A stretch of 38,617 nucleotides of DNA from Bacteroidales bacterium (lineage in GTDB: Bacteria > Bacteroidota > Bacteroidia > Bacteroidales > UBA12077), in NCBI GenBank assembly GCA_030637515.1, contig DAOWGM010000045.1, positions 1 to 38,617 of the forward strand, in the 5' to 3' direction. Positions 1 to 7,988 of this stretch are shown piece by piece; position 1 is the first letter of the stretch; every line of letters begins with the position of its first letter. A program made the translations under genes and the position numbers. The notes beneath the pieces are model-generated. The model had not been told where the DNA came from and did no database searches. It saw only the letters and a list, made by a program, of their open reading frames with translations.

Positions 1-700
1 GTAAAATAGGAACGATTACTTCCAGCTTATCTGTACGAATAATAGAAGCTAATTCTGCTCCCATACTGGCAACAGCTCCAATTTCTCTGTTTACTTTCTT
101 AAAACTCCCGTCAAATGGAGCATAAATAGCATACTTTTTAAGATTTATTTCCTGTTGTCGTAGCGAATAATATTCAGTTAAAACTCCTTTAGAAGCAAGA
201 AAAATTTGTTCTTGTTCCGATTTCGTTTCCGGTAATACTGGTAAGTTCTTATCAACTTTAACCAAACTGAAAAATTCTTTCCATTTGCTATATTCTTCAG
301 GAAAATCAAAACTTATATCAGGAAGGATTGCTGATAAAGTTCGCATAAAACTACTTTTACCAGACATTAAAGCAGCCTTTACATCTTCATTGTAAATGCG
401 TATAAGCAAATCGTTTTTATTAAATTTTTGTCCGGTTTTAAAAGGAACATCTCCCTGAATGATTTTACCTGTTACTTCTGCTGAAAGTGATATGTTTTCA
501 TATGAAGTTATTCGACCCCTGTATTTTACATTTGAATCGTAATTAGTATTCTCAGCTTTTTCAGCTTTTACATTAAGCAGATTTTGAGCCTGATCACTTT
601 TTTTAGGAACCGGCTTACTCATAATTAATTTACCGGTTATAAATACTGATAAAATCAATATTGCAATTGCGGTAATTGTGTACAAAGTTTTTGATTTCAT
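1..700 (-). CDS. HlyD-family membrane fusion protein (efflux periplasmic adaptor), 3' end cut by window edge
   Basis: The minus strand is open from an ATG at 698-700 to the left edge, giving about 233 codons with no stop. The N-terminus (MKSKTLYTITAIAILI...) is one hydrophobic segment, either an uncleaved anchor or a signal sequence. A segment resembling a biotinyl-lipoyl half-motif follows (YRGRITSYENISLSAEVTGK), then a spacer, then the second half-motif (APFDGSFKKVNREIGAVAS). That order is typical of the periplasmic adaptors of RND or ABC efflux systems. The family bridges an inner-membrane pump and an outer-membrane channel; the partner genes would lie to the left, outside the window. It is divergent from the lytS-like gene at 942. 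Product class is fairly certain; substrate and pump type cannot be told. Confidence 0.85.
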   Translation of the reverse strand, partial: MKSKTLYTITAIAILILSVFITGKLIMSKPVPKKSDQAQNLLNVKAEKAENTNYDSNVKYRGRITSYENISLSAEVTGKIIQGDVPFKTGQKFNKNDLLIRIYNEDVKAALMSGKSSFMRTLSAILPDISFDFPEEYSKWKEFFSLVKVDKNLPVLPETKSEQEQIFLASKGVLTEYYSLRQQEINLKKYAIYAPFDGSFKKVNREIGAVASMGAELASIIRTDKLEVIVPIL

Positions 701-856
701 AATTTTGATGATTATAAATTTTCGTTTTCAGTGGCAATATTATGTAGTACTGTGCGCATTATAAATTATATTGAACCAAGTCTGGAGATTCTTGAACAAA
801 ACCTTATGTGAGATGAACAATAGTATTATTTGACGATAATTAGATAAAATTGTACA

Positions 857-885
857 TTCGTTAACGGAAGTTTAGTGTTCGTTCA
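857..885 (+). promoter_or_regulatory. candidate LytTR operator: two direct repeats 21 bp apart
   Basis: TTCGTTAA (857-864) and TTCGTTCA (878-885) are direct repeats with starts 21 bp apart, on the same DNA face. LytTR-domain regulators typically bind two short direct repeats with a GTT core about two helical turns apart. The site lies just upstream of the promoter of the LytS/LytTR pair, and TTCGTTCA recurs at 2880-2887 before the TonB receptor. Autoregulation is an inference. Confidence 0.4.
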
Positions 886-891
886 AAAACT

Positions 892-923
892 TTGGAATTG
901 TTTTAATTCTAAACCTAATTTTG
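892..923 (+). promoter_or_regulatory. Bacteroidetes-type promoter of the lytS/lytTR operon
   Basis: TTG at 892-894, 21 bp, then TAATTTTG at 916-923, an exact match to the Bacteroidetes -7 element TAnnTTTG with usual spacing. The start codon at 942 leaves a short leader of roughly 12 bases. Confidence 0.4.
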
Positions 924-941
924 GAGAAAAATTAAATTGTT

Positions 942-1955
942 ATGAATAGAAAATACGTTTCAATATTATATAAGATTATTATCTGGATTGCAGTAACAAT
1001 TATTTTCTCTGTTACCGGAAGTTATTTTGCTCCTGTTAAAATTGCATTGCTGGGAGCAGCAATAACTGCAACAGTTTTTATTGCAATTGCTCTTACCAAT
1101 GAACTTTGGTTGTTCCCAAAGTATTATATGACAAAAAGGAGTAAATTTATTGTTTATAACCTTCTTATTACTATTGCATTTACTATTATTCATTTGTTAT
1201 TGGATATTTTCACAACTCCAAAAGAGCTTCTGAAAAATTTTGAGCATCTGCCAATTATTTTTCCTATTTTAAGATCTTTTTCAATGGTGATGTTAGGAAA
1301 TTTTATAAGTATAGCCACGCTATTATCCACTGCTCTGAAAACAAATGCGGAAAAGGAAAAACAACTAAAAGAAGAAAAACTTGGAACAGAAATCAAATTA
1401 TTAAAGGCACAGATAAATCCCCACTTTATATTCAATGCATTAAACAATATATATTCTTTAACATATACTAAATCGGAAATGGCACCGGAAAGTGTTTTGA
1501 AACTTTCCGAAATGTTGCGATATGTTTTTTATGATTGTAGTAGCGATCATGTAAAATTAGGAGCTGAGATAGATTACATCTCTAATTTTATGGCATTTCA
1601 ACAAATGAAATCTGAGCACGATCAAAATATTCAATTAAATTTCCAAAACATAAAAAAAGATTTGGATATTGCTCCAATGATTTTTATCCCTTTTATAGAG
1701 AATGCTTTTAAGTACAGTATAATTGAGGAATATATTGATGCTTATGTTAAAATCAATATATCAACAGAAAATAGTTCTTTAATTTTTGATATAAAGAACA
1801 CAATGCCTTATCAAGGGAAAGCTTTATCTGGCAATGGTTTGGGTATAAGAAATGTGCGTCAACGTTTAGATTTGCTTTATCCTGAAAATTATGATCTTAA
1901 AATTGAAGATAAAGAATCAACCTTTTCAGTCAAACTTAAAATTAATGTATTATGA
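942..1955 (+). CDS. LytS/YehU-type sensor histidine kinase
   Basis: 337-aa membrane histidine kinase of the His_kinase (PF06580)/HATPase_c type. Four hydrophobic segments occupy roughly residues 8-130. The dimerisation/phosphoacceptor box follows (AQINPHFIFNALNNIYSL) with the conserved His near residue 161. The N-box (PFIENAFKYS) is near residue 250 and the G-box (GNGLGIRNVRQRLDLLY) near 297-312. There is no separate periplasmic sensor domain, so the signal is probably sensed in or near the membrane. It overlaps the next gene by 4 bases (ATGA), so the two are surely co-translated. Kinases of this type phosphorylate LytTR response regulators, and the downstream TonB receptor/DUF4249 pair is a likely target. 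The start is supported by an exact -7 element just upstream. Confidence 0.92.
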   Translation: MNRKYVSILYKIIIWIAVTIIFSVTGSYFAPVKIALLGAAITATVFIAIALTNELWLFPKYYMTKRSKFIVYNLLITIAFTIIHLLLDIFTTPKELLKNFEHLPIIFPILRSFSMVMLGNFISIATLLSTALKTNAEKEKQLKEEKLGTEIKLLKAQINPHFIFNALNNIYSLTYTKSEMAPESVLKLSEMLRYVFYDCSSDHVKLGAEIDYISNFMAFQQMKSEHDQNIQLNFQNIKKDLDIAPMIFIPFIENAFKYSIIEEYIDAYVKINISTENSSLIFDIKNTMPYQGKALSGNGLGIRNVRQRLDLLYPENYDLKIEDKESTFSVKLKINVL

Positions 1956-2680
1956 AAATAAAATGCATTGTAGTTGATGACGAGGCCTTAGCACGCAAAT
2001 ATTTAAAAGACTATATATCTAAGGTTCCTTTCTTGGAGTTTGTTGGTGATTTTAATTCTCCGTTAAAAGCTTATGATTTGCTTGAGCAGGGGAAGGTTGA
2101 TTTAATGTTTCTGGATATTGAAATGCCTGATATTACGGGCTTAGATTTCTTAAGGAGTTTAAACAGAAAACCATATGTTATTTTAACAACTGCTTATAAA
2201 GAGTATGCATTAGAAGGTTATGAACTTGACATAACTGATTATTTATTAAAACCATTTTCTTTTAATCGATTTTTGAAAGCTGTTAATAAGGTTAATACAG
2301 CAATGTTGGCTAAAGAAAAGCAGGATGTTCCAAATTCAGATTACAATCAGACAGATTTTCATGAAGATTATATTATCATTCGGGCCGATCGCAAATACTA
2401 TAAAATAAATTACGATGATTTAATATTTATTGAAGGACAGAAAGCTTACGTAACCTTCCATTCTGAAGGTAAAAAGAAAGTTACTGCATTAGCATCATTA
2501 AGAGAATTAGAGGAAAAACTTCCGGAAAAAAAATTCATAAGGATTCACAAATCATATATAGTTTCGGTTAAAAAAATTGATGCGCTTGAAGGAAATATGA
2601 TTGAGATTGCTGGAGAAAAACTTCCAGTTGGTAAAAGTTTTAAATCAAATGTTACAGAACTTTTCGGATTAGAAGAATAA
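1952..2680 (+). CDS. LytTR-family response regulator
   Basis: 242-aa response regulator. The receiver domain (residues 1-110) has the acidic pocket VVDDE (D9/D10), phosphoacceptor D55 (MFLDIEMPD), switch Thr80 and K100 (LLKPFS). The LytTR DNA-binding domain covers about residues 138-240 (conserved IFIEGQKAYVTFH and RIHKSYIVSVKKIDALEGN). It starts inside the last codon of the kinase gene. A diverged copy of its last about 53 codons survives at 6101-6280 beyond the TonB/DUF4249 pair, so this locus was once duplicated. Family assignment is secure; the target operator is inferred from CGTT direct repeats at 857-885. Confidence 0.93.
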   Translation: MKIKCIVVDDEALARKYLKDYISKVPFLEFVGDFNSPLKAYDLLEQGKVDLMFLDIEMPDITGLDFLRSLNRKPYVILTTAYKEYALEGYELDITDYLLKPFSFNRFLKAVNKVNTAMLAKEKQDVPNSDYNQTDFHEDYIIIRADRKYYKINYDDLIFIEGQKAYVTFHSEGKKKVTALASLRELEEKLPEKKFIRIHKSYIVSVKKIDALEGNMIEIAGEKLPVGKSFKSNVTELFGLEE

Positions 2681-2990
2681 ACAATCTGTATATAGTTTTT
2701 AGTCCAAAGTAAGAAAACACCTATTAAGAAGTGCATTGTATATCTATTCACATTTAAACAAATATACCATAAGCAAAATATTGGTTATAGGTGTATATTT
2801 ATTTAAAAAAATAACTTTAGCTACCAAAATTGGATAACATCTAAAAGAAAAAATTACCTTTTTAAATCAAATTAATTACTTCGTTCATACAATCATGTAT
2901 TTGGTTCAATAAATTTTAATTTGGAGACAAAACTAAATATCATTGATCCCAGATTGATTTGATTATTTACTAACAATTTAAATAAATTAT
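2681..2990. promoter_or_regulatory. 310-bp spacer with candidate TonB-receptor promoter
   Basis: No gene is seen. A weak promoter-like pair is TTG at 2830-2832 and TACCTTTT at 2855-2862 (22-bp spacer, one mismatch to TAnnTTTG). TTCGTTCA at 2880-2887 followed 33 bp later by TTGGAGA (2921-2927) repeats the arrangement seen before lytS (TTCGTTCA 878-885, 35 bp, TTGGAGA 921-927), suggesting common control by the LytTR regulator. ACACCTAT near 2715 and ATAGGTGT near 2788 form a widely spaced inverted repeat. There is no convincing intrinsic terminator after the regulator gene. Confidence 0.3.
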
Positions 2991-5303
2991 ATGAGGACAA
3001 GAATTCTGCTTGCTTTATTTGTTACGATATCCATTACTGGATTTGCAACAAATAAATTTACAATTAGTGGGTTTGTGAAAGATGCCAGCAATGGGGAAGA
3101 ACTTATTGGTGCTACCATTTACCTAAAAGAAAATGAAAAAGGAACTATAACAAATGTTTATGGGTTTTATTCTCTAACAGTTCCTGAAGGAGATTATACA
3201 ATTCAGTATAGTTACCTTGGATATAACTCACAAGAATTTTCAGTTAAACTAAATAAAAGTTTAGTACAAGATATTGAACTTACCGAAAATTCAGAACATT
3301 TGGAAGAAGTAGTTATTACTGCTGAACAAGAGGATCATAATATTAAATCTACAGAAATTGGAGTATTTAAGATTTCACCAAAAGATATTTCTGCAGTACC
3401 TGTGCTTTTTGGCGAGAAGGATCTAATGAAAACAATTCAGCTAATGCCTGGAGTAAAATCAGCTGGTGAAGGCAGTAGTGGTTTCAATGTGCGTGGTGGA
3501 AGTCCTGATCAAAATCTTATTTTGCTCGACGAAGCAACAGTGTATAATGCATCACACTTATTAGGATTTTTCTCAGTATTTAACTCTGATGCTATTAAAG
3601 ATGTTAAAATGATTAAAGGTGGTGGACCTGCAGAATATGGAGGACGACTTTCATCTGTTTTAGATATCAAGATGAAAGAAGGAAATATGAAAGATTACAG
3701 TGTTTCTGGAGGATTAGGATTAATATCATCCAGACTTACAGTTGAAGGTCCTATCGTTGAAGATAAAGGTTCATTTATTATCTCTGGCAGGAGAACCTAT
3801 CTCGACCTGTTTCTGGGCTTAGCTTCAGATGAATCTTTAAGCAAAAGTCAATTATATTTCTATGATCTTAATATGAAAGCAAATTATAAGATTAATGATA
3901 AAAACAGAATCTATCTATCAGGATATTTTGGAAGAGATGTTTTCGGTTACGATGAAATGATGGGAATTGATTGGGGAAATGCAACAGGAACAATCCGCTG
4001 GAATCACCTTTTTAATGACAAATTATTTTTGAATAGTTCATTTATATACAGTAATTACAATTATGATATTAGTTCTGATTTGGGTGATGATGAAATGAAC
4101 ATTGAATCAGGTATTTCAGATATTAATCTGAAAGAAGATTTCTCTTATTATATCAATCCACAAAATACTTTAAGATTTGGAACCAATATCACTTATCACT
4201 CATTTGTTCCAGGAGAAGTTTCAGGAAATGAAGCTTTTAATTCATATAATCAGGATAATGATTATGCCTATGAAGCAGCAGCTTATATATCGCATGAATT
4301 ACGCCTGTCAGAAAAACTAAAATTTGAATATGGTTTAAGATATTCCATGTTTTTTGTAACTGGCCCGGGAGATGTATATAAATATGATGATAATAATAAT
4401 GTTGTTGATACTACAACATATAATACGAATGAGCTTATAAAAACATATGGAGGATTTGAACCACGTTTTGCTGCAACTTACACGCTAAATAATAAGAGTT
4501 CGATTAAACTAGCTTATTCAAGAAATCGTCAATATCTTCATTTACTTTCAAACTCAACTTCAGGAACGCCAATGGATGCATGGATTCCCAGTAGTAATAT
4601 TGTAGAGCCGGAAATAGCAGATCAAATCTCTATTGGATATTTCAGAAATTTTTTAAATAATAAGATTGAAACATCTATTGAAGTATATTATAAGGACATG
4701 CAAAACCAGTTAGATTATGAAAATGGTACAGATCTTTTTCTAAATCCACATATTGAATCGCAAATTGTAACTGGTCATGGAAGATCATATGGAGCCGAAC
4801 TTTTAATTAAAAAGAACTCAGGGAAATTAACTGGTTGGTTGAGCTATACTTATTCAAAAACAGAGAAAAGATTTGATGAAATAAATGATGGCGGTTGGTA
4901 TCCAACTAAATATGATCGCACGCACGATGTTTCAATAGTCGGGATGTACCAATTTAATCCTAAATGGAATGTTTCAGCTACATGGGTTTACAATACTGGT
5001 GATGCTGTAACTTTTCCAAGCGGGAAGTATAATATAGAAGGACAGATAGTTAGCTACTATACCGAACGGAATGGTTATCGAATGCCTGATTATCACCGAT
5101 TGGATCTTGGTGTAACCTATACCAAACAAAAGAAAAAAGGACGAGAAGCTAACTGGAATTTTTCACTCTATAATGCATATGGGCGAGAGAATGCTTATAC
5201 AATTACATTCCAAGAAAGTGAATCTGATCCGAATGTAACAGAAGCTGTTCAATTATCATTATTCAAATGGATACCATCAATAACGTATAATTTCAAATTT
5301 TAA
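2991..5303 (+). CDS. TonB-dependent outer-membrane receptor with carboxypeptidase-like N-domain
   Basis: 770 aa. A signal peptide (about residues 1-20) is followed by a CarboxypepD_reg-like beta-sandwich (about 23-100, FTISGFVKDASNGEELIGAT). Next comes a plug domain (about 120-230, including GFNVRGGSPDQNLILLDEA and KGGGPAEYGGRLSSVLDI) and then a beta-barrel to the C-terminal aromatic residue (...SITYNFKF), as expected for Bam-dependent outer-membrane proteins. It imports a ligand powered by TonB-ExbBD. The DUF4249 lipoprotein gene follows after 4 bp, a common pairing distinct from SusC/SusD. The two-component pair upstream probably controls it. The ligand is unknown; nothing in the sequence marks it as a glycan or siderophore receptor. 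Confidence 0.93.
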   Translation: MRTRILLALFVTISITGFATNKFTISGFVKDASNGEELIGATIYLKENEKGTITNVYGFYSLTVPEGDYTIQYSYLGYNSQEFSVKLNKSLVQDIELTENSEHLEEVVITAEQEDHNIKSTEIGVFKISPKDISAVPVLFGEKDLMKTIQLMPGVKSAGEGSSGFNVRGGSPDQNLILLDEATVYNASHLLGFFSVFNSDAIKDVKMIKGGGPAEYGGRLSSVLDIKMKEGNMKDYSVSGGLGLISSRLTVEGPIVEDKGSFIISGRRTYLDLFLGLASDESLSKSQLYFYDLNMKANYKINDKNRIYLSGYFGRDVFGYDEMMGIDWGNATGTIRWNHLFNDKLFLNSSFIYSNYNYDISSDLGDDEMNIESGISDINLKEDFSYYINPQNTLRFGTNITYHSFVPGEVSGNEAFNSYNQDNDYAYEAAAYISHELRLSEKLKFEYGLRYSMFFVTGPGDVYKYDDNNNVVDTTTYNTNELIKTYGGFEPRFAATYTLNNKSSIKLAYSRNRQYLHLLSNSTSGTPMDAWIPSSNIVEPEIADQISIGYFRNFLNNKIETSIEVYYKDMQNQLDYENGTDLFLNPHIESQIVTGHGRSYGAELLIKKNSGKLTGWLSYTYSKTEKRFDEINDGGWYPTKYDRTHDVSIVGMYQFNPKWNVSATWVYNTGDAVTFPSGKYNIEGQIVSYYTERNGYRMPDYHRLDLGVTYTKQKKKGREANWNFSLYNAYGRENAYTITFQESESDPNVTEAVQLSLFKWIPSITYNFKF

Positions 5304-5307
5304 AACA

Positions 5308-6093
5308 ATGAAAAGAATAATTTATATAGCTATTTTTTCTATACTTCTAATTTCTTGTGAAGAAGTAATTGAACTGGAACTTAATTCTACTGATCCACAA
5401 ATTGTGATTGAAGGAACAATAACTAATCAACCAGGACCTTACACTATAAAAATTACACAAACAACGGATTATTTTAATCCGGAAGAATATCCTAAGGTAA
5501 GTTACGCAGTAGTTAACATTACTGATAGCGAAGGTAACTTTGAAACTTTATTAGAAACTGAGCCTGGAGTTTATCAAACATCATCATTCCAAGGCATTGA
5601 AGGTAGAACATATGAATTATATGTAAATATAAATGGTGAAGAATTTACTGCATCATCTTATCTACCTCCAATCACACCTATTGATTCTTTAGATTACGAA
5701 GATGCTCCTAGGCCTGATAATAGTAGTAATGAATACATGATAACATGCTATTTTCATGATCAGGTAGATGTCGAAAACTATTATAGTATAAAACTTTATA
5801 AAAATTCAGTAGTTTCAAAAAAATATTTTTTAATCGATGATTTGCTTTTAGATGGTAAAAATATTGATTATGGGAGAATTGAAGACGAAATAAAATTGAA
5901 TGATGAGGTAGTGATTGAATTAATGAATATTGATGCAAATGTTTATGATTATTACAACACGTTAAGTTCGATTTTAAGTACCAGAGGAATGTCGAGCTCA
6001 ACACCAGCAAATCCTACTAGTAATATTTCAAATGGCGCATTAGGTTTTTTTGGTGCTTACTCGTATACATCAGATACTATTATTGTGAAATAG
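5308..6093 (+). CDS. DUF4249 surface lipoprotein
   Basis: 261 aa. A lipoprotein signal ends in LLIS-C with Cys17, followed by Glu-Glu, which fits the acidic export signal Bacteroidetes use to send lipoproteins to the cell surface. The body matches the DUF4249 family (early VIELELNSTDPQIVIEGTIT, late ALGFFGAYSYTSDTIIV), which is found downstream of TonB receptors and is presumed to be a ligand-capturing or plug-covering partner. Only 4 bp separate it from the receptor stop. The C-terminal GxFGAYS...TI pattern is present, so it looks complete although the following DNA is a broken gene. Biochemical function is unknown. Confidence 0.85.
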   Translation: MKRIIYIAIFSILLISCEEVIELELNSTDPQIVIEGTITNQPGPYTIKITQTTDYFNPEEYPKVSYAVVNITDSEGNFETLLETEPGVYQTSSFQGIEGRTYELYVNINGEEFTASSYLPPITPIDSLDYEDAPRPDNSSNEYMITCYFHDQVDVENYYSIKLYKNSVVSKKYFLIDDLLLDGKNIDYGRIEDEIKLNDEVVIELMNIDANVYDYYNTLSSILSTRGMSSSTPANPTSNISNGALGFFGAYSYTSDTIIVK

Positions 6094-6100
6094 TCTTTAA

Positions 6101-6280
6101 TATGATTATTTGAAAGAGCTTCCTGAAAAGAATTTTATTGGTAATAATAAATCATACATTGTTTCTATAAAGAAAATAGATGCTCTTGAAGGTAATATGA
6201 TTGAGATTGCAGGAGAGAAGCTTCCCGTTGGAAAAAGCTACAAATCAAAAGTAACTGAACTTTTTGGACTCTACGAATAG
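6101..6280 (+). pseudogene. 3' remnant of a LytTR response regulator gene
   Basis: A 59-codon open frame preceded in frame by TAA (6098-6100) and lacking a start codon; it ends with TAG at 6278-6280. Its translation matches the last 53 residues of the intact regulator at 1952-2680 with 8 differences (for example KIDALEGNMIEIAGEKLPVG is identical). DNA differs at many third positions, so the copy was old and selected before it was truncated. The receiver domain and the first part of the LytTR domain are gone, and RIHKS of the DNA-contact region has become GNNKS. It lies 7 bp after the DUF4249 stop. Confidence 0.85.
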
Positions 6281-6456
6281 AAATTCAGTTATTCGTTCCT
6301 ATTTTTATCAAAATAAATAGAATCTTATTTGATTCTCATTTAATAATAAGTAACTTGTATTAGATCAGAGTTGAGATTGTATTTTATTCTGAACAAGTTA
6401 TTAATTTTCAGGTTATACTATTTGCAACTGAAATATTTTGCAAGATTATACTTAAT

Positions 6457-6834
6457 ATGGACGATTTATTTATTAATAATACAGAATCTACTCCTGAAAT
6501 CGATTTTAAGAGGTCAGGACAATTAAGCATAAAAGGGAAATCTTTACCTGAAGATCCTAAGAGATTCTATGATCCTATTTTTAAATGGGCAGATAATATT
6601 TCTGCAGAAAATGTTCAACTTGATGTTCAACTTGAATATGTTAATACATCTTCATCAAAGAGAATTATTGAGCTTGTAAAAAGTATCGATAATAACAGAA
6701 ATATCAAAGAAATAAATATGAATTGGTTTTATGAAGAAGACGATTCAGATATGTTGGAGTTTGGTGAAATGATTCAACACAATTTACGTCATACTAAAAC
6801 TAAGTACATAGAATTAGAAGATGACGAAGATTAA
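6457..6834 (+). CDS. SiaC-like regulatory phosphoprotein (DUF1987)
   Basis: 125 aa, complete for this family. It shows the N-terminal STPEIDF motif (11-17), the central QLEYVNTSSSKRIIEL block (about 59-74) and a very acidic tail. In Pseudomonas SiaC the Thr in this YxNTSS block is phosphorylated by the kinase SiaB and dephosphorylated by SiaA, and the unphosphorylated form stimulates a diguanylate cyclase; Thr64 here is the equivalent position by motif. No SiaB-like kinase, PP2C phosphatase or GGDEF gene is in the window, so it is an orphan copy. It has its own terminator at 6859-6884. Family assignment is good; the partner is unknown. Confidence 0.85.
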   Translation: MDDLFINNTESTPEIDFKRSGQLSIKGKSLPEDPKRFYDPIFKWADNISAENVQLDVQLEYVNTSSSKRIIELVKSIDNNRNIKEINMNWFYEEDDSDMLEFGEMIQHNLRHTKTKYIELEDDED

Positions 6835-6858
6835 GTGTTGGATTACCTGCTTGCGTAA

Positions 6859-6884
6859 AGTTCAGAAGATTCTGAGCTTTTTTT
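6859..6884 (+). terminator. intrinsic terminator of the SiaC-like gene
   Basis: AGTTCAGA (6859-6866), loop AGAT, TCTGAGCT (6871-6878), one G-T pair, followed by a run of T to 6884. The T-run overlaps the antisense stop codon of qmoC. Confidence 0.75.
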
Positions 6885-7986
6885 ATGCTTTTAACTTTCT
6901 GTTAATTGATGCTGCAAATGTCATTGCTACAACTCTATACATTAAATGTCCAAACTTAGTGTATGGTAAGTATATAATGATGAACCAAACACAAATCAGG
7001 TGAAAGAAATATAAATGATATGCTAAGTCCCAGTTTAAGAATCGTGCAGCTTCAACTACAACACCTGAAATGGTTAATAAGAAAAGTGAGATTAAAAATA
7101 ACCAATCGGTATAAGTGCTGTTTCCAAAATCTTTTTTATTGAATATTCGGTTTGTTATCATAATTCCAAGTCCTACAAATAACATAACAGCTGCAGCATT
7201 TCCTAATATCTTAATCGGATTTGTAAAATCTAAAGGATAGTTATGTGTAACAGCTGCATAAATAGCAAAAGCGGTTACTAAGAGCAACATCATAAAGCCA
7301 TAAAAGACTAATAAGTGTGCAATCTTTCTTGTTTTTTGAGCTGAACATGCACTAAAATTAGAATGTAAAATAAGTTCTTTTCTAATCGATAATAGATTTC
7401 TAATAAAGTTTCCTGTTGGTTTTGAATCTGGATTTTGTTTTTTCATGTCATTCCAGAAATTTCGTAAACCCACAATTCCCAATCCTATTGTTAAAAACCA
7501 TAAAAAGCTAAATGAACTATTGAGCCAAGCATGAGGAAAAAACTTAGAATAATTAACCGGACCTTCAGGAATTTGAAGAGTTCCTGCCATAAATAAAATT
7601 GCTGAAATAATTATAATTGGGATTAATAAAGCTACAGGTAACCATTTTGGGTTATTTACTATTTTACCTAAAATTTTAGGTTTTGCATAATGCTGATAAG
7701 AAATTTCTCGAACAGCCGAAAAAACATCGGCAGGTTTTACTCCACGCGGGCAATAAGTACTACAATCTCCACACTGATGACAAAGCCAAATGTCCGGATT
7801 TCCGATCAGTTTATCTTTCATTCCCCAACCAGCCCAAATCATTTCTTTACGCGGGAATGGTTTGTCTTCAGGAGAAAGAGAACAAACAACAGAACATGTT
7901 CCGCATTGCATACATTCGTTCAAGGAAGATTTGCTAACCTTCTTGAGTTGTTGCTTAAATTTTATATCTGGTTTTACATTTATCAT
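6883..7986 (-). CDS. qmoC: QmoC: quinone-interacting membrane oxidoreductase, ferredoxin/cytochrome b subunit
   Basis: The N-terminal HdrC-like domain has two 4Fe-4S motifs, CMQCGTCSVVC and CHQCGDCSTYCP. The C-terminal HdrE-like half has about six membrane helices with histidines suited to haem b. QmoC links QmoAB and APS reductase to the menaquinone pool at the inner membrane. The frame can begin at GTG (8001) or ATG (7986); I prefer the ATG, because the GTG lies inside the inverted-repeat arm 7989-8019 and the residues it adds are encoded by that repeat. It is the last gene of apr-qmo, separated from qmoB by an inserted four-helix-bundle unit. Length (367 aa) and domain order are normal for QmoC. 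Confidence 0.93.
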   Translation of the reverse strand: MINVKPDIKFKQQLKKVSKSSLNECMQCGTCSVVCSLSPEDKPFPRKEMIWAGWGMKDKLIGNPDIWLCHQCGDCSTYCPRGVKPADVFSAVREISYQHYAKPKILGKIVNNPKWLPVALLIPIIIISAILFMAGTLQIPEGPVNYSKFFPHAWLNSSFSFLWFLTIGLGIVGLRNFWNDMKKQNPDSKPTGNFIRNLLSIRKELILHSNFSACSAQKTRKIAHLLVFYGFMMLLLVTAFAIYAAVTHNYPLDFTNPIKILGNAAAVMLFVGLGIMITNRIFNKKDFGNSTYTDWLFLISLFLLTISGVVVEAARFLNWDLAYHLYFFHLICVWFIIIYLPYTKFGHLMYRVVAMTFAASINRKLKA

Positions 7987-7988
7987 CG

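Noticed and set aside
2991..6093. SusC/SusD polysaccharide utilisation locus
   Set aside because: The lipoprotein is DUF4249, not SusD, and no glycoside hydrolase is present.
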